This document shows positions 39,448 to 50,989 of a stretch of DNA of 64,000 bases, in pieces; position 1 is the stretch's first letter, and each line of letters opens with the position of its first letter. The DNA is from Diphasiastrum complanatum. Lineage: Eukaryota > Streptophyta > Lycopodiopsida > Lycopodiales > Lycopodiaceae. The notes under the pieces are model-generated. The model saw nothing but the letters and a program-made list of their open reading frames with translations. It searched no databases and was not told the DNA's origin. The translations under genes were made by a program, and so were the position numbers. The DNA is taken from contig CM055092.1 of the NCBI GenBank assembly GCA_029204225.1, positions 68,146,810-68,210,809 of the forward strand, read 5' to 3'.

Positions 39448-41100
39448 ATGATGGCCAGGATTAAATCCACTGCCCGTGCCATCACCACTGTACAGCCATC
39501 TCATTCTCGTGTTCCCCCTGGTACTGGCCGTAGGCATGGCAGGAAGCAGGTCTGGCTTACGGAGATCAGAAAACTCCAGAAATCAACTGAATTGTTGATC
39601 CCCAGAGCTCCTTTCGGCCGATCTGTCCGAAATGTCACTCTATCACTTGGGCTTGATGTTCGTTTTGTCGTGACAGCCATGCAGGCTTTGCAAGGTGCTA
39701 CAGAAGATTTTTTGTCCCAATTTTTTGAGGATACTTGTCTTTTGGCAGTGCATGGTAAGCGTGTCACCATCATGCCAAAGGAATTCGTCATTCTCAAAAG
39801 GCTTCGGGACAGATATTTTGGTCTGCATGTAGATAATGCCATCACCTCCAGAAACCTACCTCTGGATAGAACCGACGTGCCTACTACCTCTAGGAGGAAG
39901 AGAAAGTAGGTTGTCCCCAAGAAGGCTGGATCTCGAAGGCTAGCTGCTTCCCTTCCTCCTAGACGTATCCCTGCCAAAAGACCTCGTGTCATCCTAAGCT
40001 CTGAGTCAGATGCTGGAGAATCTAACTCAGATCGAGAATCTTCACCCAGTCCTCCTCCGGTTATTCGTCCAGCTCCTCAACAGGTTTCATCACCAAAATT
40101 GTTGATTACCCAAGAGGAGCTAGACAAAATAACAAAAAAATCTGTAAATATTGTTTCCACTTCTCTTTCTACCCCTCCTGTACATAATTTTTTTGTGAGA
40201 ATTCCATACGATCCAGCCCAGGTTTTTTTTTATTCTGACCATTATAATCAATACGAGACCTACCTAGCTAACAAAATTGATCTTCTCGACAACTTTTTTG
40301 ATTTTTTCCTTCCAGATACACGTAGAAGCTTTAGATTAGGTCCTAGATTTTGTGCCGAGCTTAAAGATAAGACCTCAAAATTTTCAGATGCAATAGTAGA
40401 GGCCGGTGTTTCATTTTTGCATAATAGTATTAGTTTCGATTCCCATGGTACAGTTTTTGTTGTTCCATTTTTCATGGGAGCGGTAAAGGCGAAAGAAGCC
40501 AATTTTGAGAAGACTGTCTATTTTATCGAGTGCAGTCCTATGGCAAAATTCTATTTGATTCCATATGAAAATAAGTAAGGATTGCTCTTTTGTTTTTGTT
40601 GCTTTATTCTGGACTATTGCATGCCTCATTGCGTTAATAAGAATGGAACTTTTTTATAAATATAAATTTATCAATATTTGTATCTTGGTTGTTGCAGTCG
40701 GCATTGGAGCCTAAACATTCTTTTTGTAAAGATAAATGAGGGAGTATCAAATTTTCTATGTGTAAATTAAACTCAACTGCAAATACACATAGAGAATTTG
40801 ATTCTCTACTTCATGATGTCGTCCGGGAAATACCGACAACGGCAACTTCAATTGGAGATATAACCATCAAATCTCTGAAGGTATATTCAATTTATCTCTG
40901 ATATGCATGTATTCATTTTCTTAAATCAAATGTATCGTCATAGCATAAATAAAATTTCTATCATAATATTACTAATTTTCGTTCTCTATATGCAGTGTGT
41001 ACAGCAGAATGACGCTTTTAGTTGTGCATGGTTCATCCTATACAATATGAAGCTATTTTTTGAATGGTATAATTTACAAACGGATGTAGATATTGAAAAG
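39448..41100 (+). pseudogene. Histone H3-like domain fused to ULP1-type (C48) cysteine protease
   Basis: Exons 39448-40574, 40698-40880 and 40996-41100, all GT..AG; a fourth may start at 41199 with a basic KGRPRQP segment. Residues 1-153 are a histone H3: tail MARIKSTAR (compare ARTKQTAR), then EIRKLQKSTELLIPRAPF, LDVRFVVTAMQALQ, FFEDTCLLAVHGKRVTIMPK. A basic Ser/Pro linker with RRKRK and KRPRV (possible nuclear signals) follows. The C-terminal part fits C48 proteases: NKIDLLDNFFDFFLPD, the His box FYLIPYENNRHWSLNIL made across intron 1, EFDSLL (candidate Asp) and QQNDAFSCAWF with the catalytic Cys. C48 enzymes cleave SUMO-like modifiers. Damage: one TAG at 39907-39909 between the parts and one frameshift near 40765. 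The ATG follows a TATA box and is the first in frame. I know of no such fusion in plants. Confidence 0.75.
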
Positions 41101-41393
41101 GTAATATTCTATTCATTTGTAGTTCATTTCATTCTGCATTCTATTTTTCCATCTGATCTTTTGTCCCAACCTTCATCCATAAGTTCAACCAATAGCAGAA
41201 AGGCAGGCCTCGTCAACCAATAGCATTTCCACATGCTGCTCGACGAAACAGCAATATATGTAAAAAGTCTTTATTTTATTTATATTTGGAAAATTCTACG
41301 TTATGTAGAACCCCGAAGCTAAGGTTTCAATTGGTCCACATGGCAACGAAAATAAGAAAAAAAATAAAAAAGCATCTTTTTCAAAGGCCCTCG

Positions 41394-41740
41394 TCAGGCT
41401 CTAAGTTTTTCTAATGCTTGATCTCTCTTCTTCTTGTAGCAATCACTTGCAAAGTGTCCTTTGATGCCACAATAGAAGCACTTGAGCTTTGATCTATCCT
41501 TCTTTTTGCCAGTTGAAGAAGCATCCACTTGATCTTGCCCTTTAGACCACTTACTTTTGGTTTTGCCCTTGAATTTGTCCTTTGTGAACATAGCATCCTC
41601 TTGAAGTGTCGATGTAGATCCACTTCTTGCTCAAAGCCTATATTCCTCATTGATCAAGATATCTTGAAGATCCTTGATCTCCCTCTTGAATTGGTAGAGT
41701 GTGAAGATCTCATGGCCTTTAGCTTTCTTCAATCCAAGAA
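41394..41740 (-). pseudogene. Copia gag C-terminal fragment with CCHC knuckle
   Basis: The minus strand shows FKREIKDLQDILINEEYR, a Lys-rich stretch, then CFYCGIKGHFASDC (standard C-X2-C-X4-H-X4-C) and a stop at 41394. It lies directly after the integrase end of the next Copia relic on the same strand. Gag after integrase is the wrong order, so this is a different Copia copy. The join is near 41740. Confidence 0.75.
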
Positions 41741-41744
41741 ACGT

Positions 41745-43073
41745 AGATTTATCGAACTTCACGTCTCTACTCGTTATCACCTTCTTTGAGGTTGGGTTGT
41801 AGAGCCTGTAGATCTATGATCCATTCGAGTATCCGACCATGGTTGTTTGCTCCTACTTTTCGTTGAGCTTGCTTCTTTTTTCTTTGAGAATGTGCATGTT
41901 GCACATCCGAACACACGTACATACGACAGATCAGGCTTTTTACTTGTCCACATTTCATACGGTGTCTTGCTTTCCAAGGTTGTTGTTGTTGATCTATTCT
42001 GCAACTGTACAGTTGCAGCTATTGCCTCAGCCCAAAATTGACTTGGCAATTGAGCCTGTGCCATCATGCATCTGGATCCTTCAACAAGCATCATGTTTCT
42101 TTGTTCTGCAACACCATTGTACTATGGTGTATATGCAGGAGTGAACTGATGCTCTATTCCTTGTTCTTGACAGAAGTCTGAGAACTCCTTGCTCTTGTAC
42201 TCACCACCATTGTCAGACCTGATGGTCTGCACTTTCTTAGAAGTGTGTCTCTTTGTAAATGCCATGAACTTCTTGAAAGAGTCAAACACTTCAGATTTCT
42301 TTCTTAGATAGTAGATCGTTGTCATCCGGATGTAATCATCGACGAATGTTAGAAAGTACCTCGATCTTGAGAGAGAATCTACTTTCATTGATCCGCAGAC
42401 ATCTGAATGGATGAGCTCAAGGACTTCTTTGGCTCTTCTTCCCTCATATACAAAAGGAATTCGATGTTATTTTCCCTTCTAACAGGCTTTACAGAAGTCG
42501 ATGTCGGGTCAAGATATCTTCAGACCTGTGACTATGTCTTTCCTGCTCATGTCGTAGAGGCTTCTCATGTTCAGATGGTACATTCTTCTGTGCCAGAGTT
42601 GATCTTCGTTTATGCATTAAGTATGATATCATAGCTGCTGATAATCTTTGCCTAGTACAGGTTACTTTCTCTTGACCCAACAATCAGCAACTTGTTTGAT
42701 TTTTGCTCGATCATCCGGCATGTATTGCCATCAAACAGGACTCGAATTCCGAGATCTACCGTCTTCGAGACTGATAGAAGGTCTCTTCTCAGTGAGAGTA
42801 CATAGAGTGCTCTTGGCAGCTTTGCTTGTCTCGACAATGTACGTAGCTGTAGGGATCCGATGCCTTTGACATCATGTCGGCTCTCGTCCCCTAGTATCAC
42901 TGCTCTTGATTTGTCGAGACATTTTTGTTGTAGGTGATGTGTGAAATTGCTCCTGAGTCGATGACTACATTGTAGTCATGATGTGTGTAGTTGTCGAAGC
43001 CTCATCGAATATCATGAAGGCTTCATCGCTCCTATCCGTATCCTTCGACGATTCTGCAATATTGGCCTTTTCA
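41745..43073 (-). pseudogene. Copia protease-integrase relic, 3' half of an interrupted element
   Basis: The minus strand starts with VVIDSGAISHITYNKNV (protease, near 42990), then a GAG-pre-integrase segment at 42900-42652 (LPRALYVLSLRRDLLSVSKT). The integrase core is at 42388-42122 (SRYFLTFVDDY, IRSDNGGEYKSKEFSDF, FTPAYTP) and 42094-41777 (SRCMMAQAQLPSQFWAEA, KPDLSYVRVFGCA). Frame breaks and stops are present. RT and RNase H are missing. Its gag lies at 50294-50710, separated by the LTR retrotransposon inserted at 43079. Confidence 0.85.
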
Positions 43074-43078
43074 GTCTT
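43074..43078. repeat. Target-site duplication GTCTT, left copy
   Basis: GTCTT directly precedes the TGTTGG of the left LTR and recurs directly after the right LTR at 50289-50293. Confidence 0.9.
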
Positions 43079-44217
43079 TGTTGGCTGATTCTGATGAATC
43101 CCCAAGGTACTCGGACAGAGCAACTCAAGAGCACCGCTCACCTTAGACCGAGGAGGTCTCTGAGAAGACGAGACTAATGAAGACTGAGAGTCGAGTATGA
43201 GAGCCGAGAAATGCTAGTTAGTAATAACAAGCAATAATTGTGTAAGCCTCATGGTGAATCCCGGAAGATGGAATGACCATGTAGGAACTAGTATTTCTAA
43301 GCAAATGTAATAAATGCAAGTAGACCCCTCTTAAATAAATTAGAGTGAGCCACCTTTTGATGCCACTTGTAATTTGTGAAGTGTGGAAATTCCACTAGGA
43401 TGCCACCTAAGGAGCTCTCTTGCTTATTTAAGATACTCCCTCTTTGTGAAGAGGAGCTTTTTGCATTGTATCTACTCCATGCCTAATAAGAAGATTTTCC
43501 ATGAGTTTGATGCTACACTAAGCTGCTTGATCATGATGGTTTTCTTGAGTGATGCCCCTATGATCATGCCCTTCCATTCATATTGTGTGTGGTTGTGGAT
43601 TTAGAGTGGATTAGTTTTCTTGCTTTCCTAGTTGTGGAGTAGATTTCATGTTTTCTTGTGGATTAATGTAGGAGCCGGCATTCAAGTAAACTAAATAGGC
43701 TAGAAATGTGGCATAAATCTTGCATATTCTCTAACATTCTAGTTCTTGATGTTCTTGGGATGTCCAAGAATCAAAAGGCTGGTTAGTTTCTTGATTCTTG
43801 GACTTCTAACATGCTGTAGATTAGTTTTTGTTTCTTGTTTTGTCAATTTATGCAAGTAAAGTAGTGTAGGATCTGATTTTAGTTCATTTTGCAATGATCC
43901 GTCCTAGCATTCTGTTTTTAAGTGCCATAATAATGCCCAACCGTGTTTCAAGAAGAGCTGTTTTTGGGCATTCTTGGTGTGCTTGCATGGTAGAATGATT
44001 GCAAATGATTTCAAGAGTTCAAGAGTGTTCGAAATCTGAGTATTCATGACAGGTTGAACCATACTACAACCCCGAGAATCTGCTGCATGATTTGGGCATT
44101 GAACCAAATAGAAATGACCAAGAACATGCCCAACTAACAACCAAAATGGAGGTAGCATAAACTGTAACAAGAAGCAAACAAGCAAAACTACTAGACAAAC
44201 AGAGGAATCGGTAAATA
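43079..44217 (+). repeat. R2 5' LTR
   Basis: 1139 bases, TG...TA (the right copy ends CA). A TATTTAAG box near 43429 is the likely TATA element. It lacks about 25 bases (GTGACCTCTAGTGGAGAGCA region) present in the right copy and has about 27 bases (around TTAGTTTCTTGATTCTTGGA, 43780-43806) absent there. Confidence 0.93.
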
Positions 44218-44430
44218 TTTGGCACCAGTTGTCACTTGAACACATGCACATCTCTACTTTATCTCTATTCCAACGTTCTATTATGATCCGCTCCATAAAC
44301 AACATCATCCATATCTGGATCTGCCATCATATGTAGTCTGACACTTACAGTCTGCCACATTCTTGAATAGCATCATTATAGGGCCGTTCTTGGATAGTAT
44401 CATCCTAACTCTACGATTGTGTGTTAACTA

Positions 44431-45240
44431 ATGTGTTACATCTCAACCGAAGGCCTCACCTCACTCTCAACCGGAGACCTCAGTAAAATCTCAACCGGAG
44501 ACCTCAATAAACTCTCAACCGGAGGCCCAACTGAAATCTCAACCGGAGGCACAGCTTCCATCTCAACCAAAGGCCTCACCTCACTCTCAACCGGAGGCCT
44601 AGCTAAAATCTCAACCGGAGTCACTGCTTCCATCTCAACCGAAGGCCTCACCTCACTCTCAACCGGAGGCACAGCTTCCATCTCAACTGAAGGCCTCACC
44701 TCACTCTCAATCGGAGACCTCAGTAAAATCTCAACCGGAGACCTCAATAAACTCTCAACCGGAGGCCCATCTTAAATCTCGACCGAAATGTTTTTCTGGA
44801 TTCTCGACCGAAGCATTTTTCTGGGATCTCGACCGGAGCCAAAGTGTCCGCTGAAATCTCGGCCGAAGTGTCCGCTGAAATCTCAACCAAAGTGTCTACT
44901 GAAATCTCGGTCGAAGTGTCCGCTGAAATCTCGACCGAAGTGCTCGTTGAAATCTCGACCGAAGTGTCCGCTGAAATCTCGACTGGAGCCGAAGTGCCCC
45001 CTCAGATCTCAACTGGAGCCGAAATGCCCACTCAAATCTCGACCCGAGCCAAAGTGCACGCTGAAATCTCGACCGGAGCCAAAGTGATCTCGACCGGAGC
45101 TGAAGTGCCCATTCAAATCTCGACCGGAGCCAAAGGCAACGATCAAATCTCGACCGGAGGGATTCGATCAGATCTCAACCGAAGCAATCAGGTCAAAGCT
45201 TGACCGGAGCAATTAAAACCCATCTCGATCGGACCATAAC
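44431..45240. repeat. 24-bp coding-like minisatellite in the R2 leader
   Basis: About 34 units of 24 bases, core CTCAACCGGAG in the first half (to about 44770) and CTCGACCGRAG in the second. Because the unit is a multiple of three, long frames stay open on both strands and give 8-residue repeats such as STGDLSKI (+) and RSPVEILL (-). It lies between the PBS and the gag ATG. Whether it is translated is unknown; the open frames are a direct consequence of the period. Confidence 0.9.
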
Positions 45241-45528
45241 TTTTGATCAACATCTCTAATTGCAATTTCGACCGAACCACCATCTTCCCAACACCTTCGA
45301 GACTGAAAAAAAAAATGGCATGAACACCAAAAAAAAAATTTCAAAAAAATATAACTCATACCAATAGAAAGCCCTTTTTATACTGAGTCTCCACCTTCAC
45401 TTCCTTCAACACCCTAAAAAATCCAAAAACACCAAAAATCCTAAACTATTCAAAAACACCAAAAACCCTAAAAAATCCAAAAACACCAGAAACACATACC
45501 CAACACAAAAAAGACACAACAATACCCA

Positions 45529-46869
45529 ATGGCCAACAATACAGATCCTGAAATCCCAGAAGATTATCCATATGAGATCAGGTCCCCTGTAGCTGAACAA
45601 ATCAGACGTCATAGGTTCTACCAAATGCGGGCCCAAATACACGAGCCATTCACAAACCCATTCGAGGGACAAGAATCTGATAGAGCTGAGTCTTCACGAG
45701 CACGAGTCTATTCTTATGGTGCTGACCCCTCCCAGGTCATAACCAACCTTAATGGTGCTTTTGCTACCCACCATGCTCATTTTGAAAGACGTACACCCAA
45801 GCTAGATCTACCAAAGTTTGACGGTAGTTCGGACCCTCAAAGATTTTTGCAAATCTTTGAGAATGCATGTGATGTGTATGGCGAAACATCTCCCAATGCT
45901 ATGGTCCAGCTATTTTTTATGACCATGATCGCTAAAGCACGTGATTGGTTTTTCAACCTTGATTGTGAAGATAAGACAGACTGGTCAATCTTGAAAGAGT
46001 CCTTTATCAAGCGTTTTAAGCCCTTTCGCTTGATCGAGAGTCCTTTTGTCAAATTTAGTAACATCAAGATGGCAAAGGATGAACGTGTACGAGACTATAT
46101 CAAGCATTTCAAATGCCTCAAAAGTCAAGTACAGGAATAGCCCTCTGAACAGATGCTCATCATCTGGTTTTTAGTCAGCCTTCCAAGATGGATTAGACGC
46201 GAGCTTAAATCAAATGACGAATATATGAGCCTCAAACTAGCTATGTCTGGTGCCATCAAGGAGGAAGACGAAGGATTAGATATTGATGAATCCAGGGAAA
46301 GACGAGCACCACGTGCTCCTCTCCAGGAGTCGAAGCCGATCGAGGATACCCGAGAGCAGCTTTGGAAATCCTAGTTGGAGTTGTTTAATAAGCAACATCA
46401 ACTACAGATGGAGAAACTCACCAATGAGTTTCAAGCTACCCAAAGCAGTATGTCTGGTCAGTCAAACCCTGCACAGGTACCTTATAGATGAAAAACAATA
46501 TGGTGCCCACACTACCGAGATACGCATCCTATTGATGCTTGTCCTTCATATCGACCTATCCAAGCACATACAATTCAACAATATGAAGAACACCCATCAC
46601 AATCTGGAAATGCCTTGCCTTATCATGAATATCCACCGGAAAGTCCAGAACCACTAGCCATACAAGATGGCTACGCCGTTATACAAGGGCCACTGCACAC
46701 CAAATGTTCCATCTATGGTGAAACCAGCCACTTCATGGTTGATTGTCCAGTTAAGACCCAATACCATGCTGAGTGTCCCGACTATATCCGAAAACACAAT
46801 TTCAAATACTGTCCAAAGCAATCAACTAAGATCCTACATGCCCGTCACGTCAGTTATGAATCACAATAG
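45529..46869 (+). pseudogene. R2 gag (Gypsy-type) with zinc knuckles
   Basis: One frame of 447 codons from ATG 45529 to 46869 with three in-frame stops (46138, 46372, 46489) and no frameshift. The gag core has LDLPKFDGSSDPQRFLQIFE, MTMIAKARDWFFNLDCED and LKESFIKRFKPFRL, then VRDYIKHFKCLKSQ, the pattern of the retrotransposon gag family (PF03732 type). A coiled segment LELFNKQHQLQMEKLTNEF follows. Two degenerate knuckles end it: CPHYRDTHPIDAC, which has the C-X2-(C/Y)-X3-H-X4-C spacing of the R1 knuckles, and CSIYGETSHFMVDC. It would form the RNA-packaging particle. With stops removed it is otherwise complete; nothing enzymatic follows. Confidence 0.85.
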
Positions 46870-49158
46870 GATCTTCACGTCAACAACATGAGCACCATAG
46901 CAACCAACAGTTAAACCTGCTGCTCAATCGAGAAGTTTCTTGTAAACTTCTATATCATCATCCAATACACTAGTTTCATAATGCAAAAAGACACTAATAT
47001 GAAATGAGTCCTTGTCGAAAGAAAGTGAAACCAATATTCCGTCATCTGCTACAATGTCCAACCAAGAGCAACCTCTACAGGGAATTGACAGTTTCTCTCC
47101 CCTTCTACAACCTCAAATCTATTTGTCTTTCCACATGCTGATAAGATTTCCAATTTGCCAATCCACAATAAATCTAGGATTCGGAAATCCATGTAGATAT
47201 TCGGTTTCGAATCTCTTGTTCAGACAACCATACCTGCATCTCAAGCTATATCTTACAACATCTGCTATCAATGATGGTAGATTTAGTGTAACCAACCATG
47301 TCTTGTTTTGACAAGGGCCTGTCAGAGTAAGTCACATTACTCTACAAAACAGCTGAAATATTGCAACTATCAAGGTACATTATCAATGTTGATGAATGCA
47401 AGTTTTGTTCGACAAGTGCTATACAGTTCTCACTCTCTGTAACGTTTGTTTATTTTCTTGTTTCTCTTCACCTATTTGGTGTGATTGATTTTTGCATGAG
47501 GAATAGCTATTGCACAAGAGTCTTCTATAGAGCATCTCCAAAACAAATTTTCATTCATCTATCCATCTTCAGATTCCCTTGTACAACAGTTTAGGATTTT
47601 TGCGACATATGAAAAATCCATGTCAACTTAGAGTTGATTCCTGCATCTCATTGCCATATTATTCTTTGAGACAACTAAAGAAAAAAAAAAATTTAGTTAA
47701 AATTTGTTCAATCTTTAGTCCAATCGCATGTTCAACGAGTTTCAACTACGTGTTCCACACGCCAATCCAATCCTGAGCATGAACAGTCACCAGCAACAAC
47801 ATCCCCACCAACAGATTTTTTTTTTGGGGGGGGGGAGAGAGAGTGGATTTGCTTGGATCCACTGGAGCAGTTGCGCTGCCAGCAAAAACATCAGCAAGAT
47901 CGACAGCCAAGGTCACAAGTCTAATATGAAAAAGACAAGGCTAAAGAAGGCAGATGGGTAATCCAAAAAGACTCAATCAGAAGAAGTACCCCAGTCACGA
48001 TGAAGATCCTTCAGAAAGGGAAATACAAGCATTGGAAAATCAGTCTCCTTCTTCAACCAACCTCTTGCCATACTTCTGCGCCCATTCGCATGTCTATCCA
48101 CACCATCTACCATTGTCACTACCACCCTCCCTTCCATCTATTTGTTTATCATCAATTTACTGTTCTTCTGAGAAATTTTCAATTTTTTATAGTGTTACCG
48201 AAGCAGCTGATAGATCATTGCAAGTGTCTTGCGGAGACCAACTACCACCTATATTGGTTGTTCAGCCAAAAAAGACCAGGCGAAGCAGCTAGAAGAAATA
48301 AAAAAAAAGATCCAGGAAGCTGAGGAGGAAAGGACAAAACTTAAGCAACAGATGAGTCAGATCGATCTTGATCAAAAGAAACTCTCTGGAGTAATGATAG
48401 TTGAATCCCCTCTTATGAAGCCCAAAGAGATCCAAAAGTAACGGATCAAAAGAAAGAGTTGCAGAAAATGAAAGATGAAGACATCCGTGAACCTGGAAAA
48501 TAAAGCGAGCTCCTCATCCAGCAAGTGGTGGTCGAAGCTCGACATTGCAAGGGTCCAAGGCTGCAACTGTAGAACTATCAGTTCCTTCACCCTACCACCA
48601 AGCCTTCATCATGTTTCCTTACCGTTACCAAACCGCCCATCCAAAACTGTTCCTACCACCAATTTTTTATGAATCCATCCCCTTGATACTGATAATCAAA
48701 GTTTGTGCAACCTGCAGATCAAAGGTTTTCCTTGAGACTGGAACTTCAACTGAGAGAAGAACCACGGAAACACCCAGAGGCAAATGGAGGATACAGACCT
48801 CCCAGAAGATAGAATCTGCCAAGGAACCAAAGATGAAACCGTCAATGGCAGATACAAGTGACTAAACAAAGAGACACATGGAAAGCACTCATGTATGCAG
48901 AGTTGTGAAGCTGCTGAGAGCTCTCCAAATTTTGAGAACGTCAACCCATTACAGCAATAAGACATTCTAATCCAAATGCGGCAATTTGTGAAAAACAGTT
49001 TTTGTGATAAAGACTAGCGACAATAAGCACTTGGTTTTATGTAAGCGAACGAGGATCTACGCTTTTCCAAGTGACGATCGAAGATGCCAATGCAAAGCAG
49101 AGCGACATCGTCCAATATGAGTTGTAGTGGGTCCTGCAACACATTAGGGGTGGGATGA
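46870..49158 (+). other. R2 3' internal non-coding region
   Basis: About 2.3 kb without recognised pol motifs. Short open frames (for example 48229-48441) give a Lys/Glu-rich coiled-coil-like stretch, KQLEEIKKKIQEAEEERTKL, possibly a relic of a second gag-associated protein. A G8-G10 run lies near 47826. The region ends at the purine-rich tract before 49159. Confidence 0.5.
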
Positions 49159-50288
49159 TGTTGGCTGATTCTGATGAATTCCCAAGATACTCGGACAGAG
49201 CAACTCAAGAGCACCTCTCACCTTAGATCGAGGAGGTCTCTGAGAAGATGAGACTAATGAAGACTGAGAGCCAAGTATGAAGGCCTAGAAATGCTAGTTA
49301 GTAATAACAAGCAATAACTGTGTAAGCCTCATGGTGAATCTCGGAAGATGGAATGACCATGTAGGAACTAGTATTTCTAAGCAAATGTAATAAATGCAAG
49401 TAGACCCCTCTTAAAGAAAGTAGAGTGAGCCGCCTTTTGATGGTGACCTCTAGTGGAGAGCAATATTCCACTTGTAATTTGTGAAATGTGAAAATTCCAC
49501 TAGGATGTCACCTAAGGAGCTCTCTTGCTTATTTAAGAGACTCCCTCTTTGTGAAGAGGAGCTTTTTGCATTGTATCTACTCCATGCTTAATAAGAAGAT
49601 TTCCCATGAGTTTGATGCTACACTAAGCTCCTTGATCATGATGGTTTTCTTGAGTGATGCCCCTATGATCATGCCCTTCCATTCATATTGTGTGTGGTTG
49701 TGGATTTAGAGTGGATTAGTTTTCTTGCTTTCCTAGTTGTGGATTAGATTTCATGTTTTCTTGTGGATTAATGTAGGAGTCGGCATTCAAGTAAACTAAA
49801 TAGGCTAGAAATGTGGCATAAATCTTGCAATATTTTTTAACATTCTAGTTCTTGATGTTCTTGGGATGTCCAAGAATCAAAAGGCTAACATGCTGTAGAT
49901 TAGTTTTTGTTTCTTGTTTTGTCAATTTATGCAAGTAAAGTAGTGTAGGATCTGATTTTAGTTCATTTTGCAATGATCTGTTCTAGCATTCTGTTTTTAA
50001 GTGCCATAATAATGCCCAACCGTGTTTCAAACAGAGTTGTTTTTGGGCATTCTTGGTGTTCTTGCATGGTAGAATGATTGCAAGTGATTTCAAGAGTGTT
50101 CGAAATCTGAGTATTCATGACAGGTTGAACCATACTACAACCCCGAGAATCTGCTGCATGATCTGGGCATTGAACCAAATAGAAATGACCAAGAACATGC
50201 CCAGCTAACAACCAAAATGGAGGTAGCATAAACTGTAACAAGAAGCAAACAAGCAGAACTAATAGACAGACAGAGGAATCGGTAAACA
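49159..50288 (+). repeat. R2 3' LTR
   Basis: 1130 bases, TGTTGG...AACA, matching the left LTR along its length. It ends directly at the GTCTT duplication. Confidence 0.93.
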
Positions 50289-50293
50289 GTCTT
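50289..50293. repeat. Target-site duplication GTCTT, right copy
   Basis: Identical to 43074-43078; the pair marks the R2 insertion into the Copia element. Confidence 0.9.
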
Positions 50294-50710
50294 GTTCTTT
50301 TTTTTAATTGTATCTGCATTCATATGTTGAATGCTCTTTCTTCTTGCAATGCATGCAAGGGATCGTTGGGTTGAACCAACATCTGTCAGCTGTGTGTCCC
50401 AGCTTTTGACAATGATCACATGAAGAAGTTTGCTTGTTGTTGTTGTTGCCTCTTGTCGATGACTTTGAATGAGCCTTGTCGAATCAAGGCTTGTTCTTTT
50501 TCTTTCCCTTCATGAAAAGGGCCTTCTCCTAGTCGCTGCTTCCTTCTTGTTCAGCTCTCATCAATCTTGCACTAGCAACAAGACTGACAGCTCGTTCGAA
50601 TGTCATCTCTGATAAGCTCAGGATGAGCATTCTCCTTGGCTAATAGGATGTAGGTAGAGACTTCATGAAGTACATCAACTGTTGTGGTGTTGGGACCTGA
50701 TGCTCCTTTC
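50294..50710 (-). pseudogene. Copia gag C-terminus, 5' half of the interrupted element
   Basis: The minus strand reads PTPQQLMYFMKSLPTSY, MTFERAVSLVARLMRAEQEG, a Lys-rich linker, then two knuckles: CDHCQKLGHTADRCW and CMHCKKKEHSTYEC. This is the gag end expected just before the protease found at 43073 and below. Removing R2 and one GTCTT puts the two parts next to each other in the right order and orientation. Confidence 0.85.
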
Positions 50711-50989
50711 TAGATGCACGATAGTTTCGACTCTATCATCAACACAACTCATTATCATTCACAGAGGTAGATCACATTATTTCCAATTATCAAAATTCAG
50801 ATCATAATAACATGAATAAAAAAAGTAAGACAAGTCATGTGTTAAATTTGTCAAATGTAGTATGTATTGCTTAATGATGAAAATACATATGTTGCGTCTA
50901 CTCTGATTACACTATAACAATATCGCATCTAATTCTGCTATAAATTTTGCTCATACACAAACTATAATTGTGATAGCTTATTAACGATT

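Larger units (their letters stand above)
43079..50288 (+). mobile_element. Complete LTR retrotransposon without pol (element R2)
   Basis: Direct LTRs at 43079-44217 and 49159-50288, starting TGTTGGCTGATTC and ending GGTAAAYA, flanked by GTCTT duplications. It is inserted inside a minus-strand Copia gag-protease. The internal region has a minisatellite leader, one gag frame with three in-frame stops and about 2.3 kb of non-coding DNA. No protease, RT or integrase was found on either strand, so it is a gag-only, non-autonomous element. Just after the left LTR, TGGCACCAGTTGTC resembles the tRNA-Asp PBS of R1 with changes. A purine-rich tract (AGGGGTGGGATGA) precedes the right LTR. The LTRs differ by scattered substitutions and two indels of about 25-27 bases, so it is not brand new. 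Confidence 0.93.

Noticed and set aside
39448-39909. Canonical centromeric histone CENH3
   Set aside because: LLIPRAPF recalls CENH3, but loop 1 has no extra residue compared with H3 and the tail starts like ordinary H3, so I call it H3-like. A phylogeny would decide.
39501-39992. 163-codon minus-strand frame opposite the H3 domain
   Set aside because: Shadow of the plus-strand H3-like coding sequence; it has no motif of its own.
44431-45203. CRISPR-like or genuine repeat-protein gene
   Set aside because: The 24-bp units abut without unique spacers, so it is not CRISPR. Open frames on both strands follow from a unit length divisible by three.
48229-48441. Coiled-coil open frame in the R2 3' region as a separate gene
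   Set aside because: Low-complexity Lys/Glu content can look like a coiled coil by chance; no start context or homology visible.
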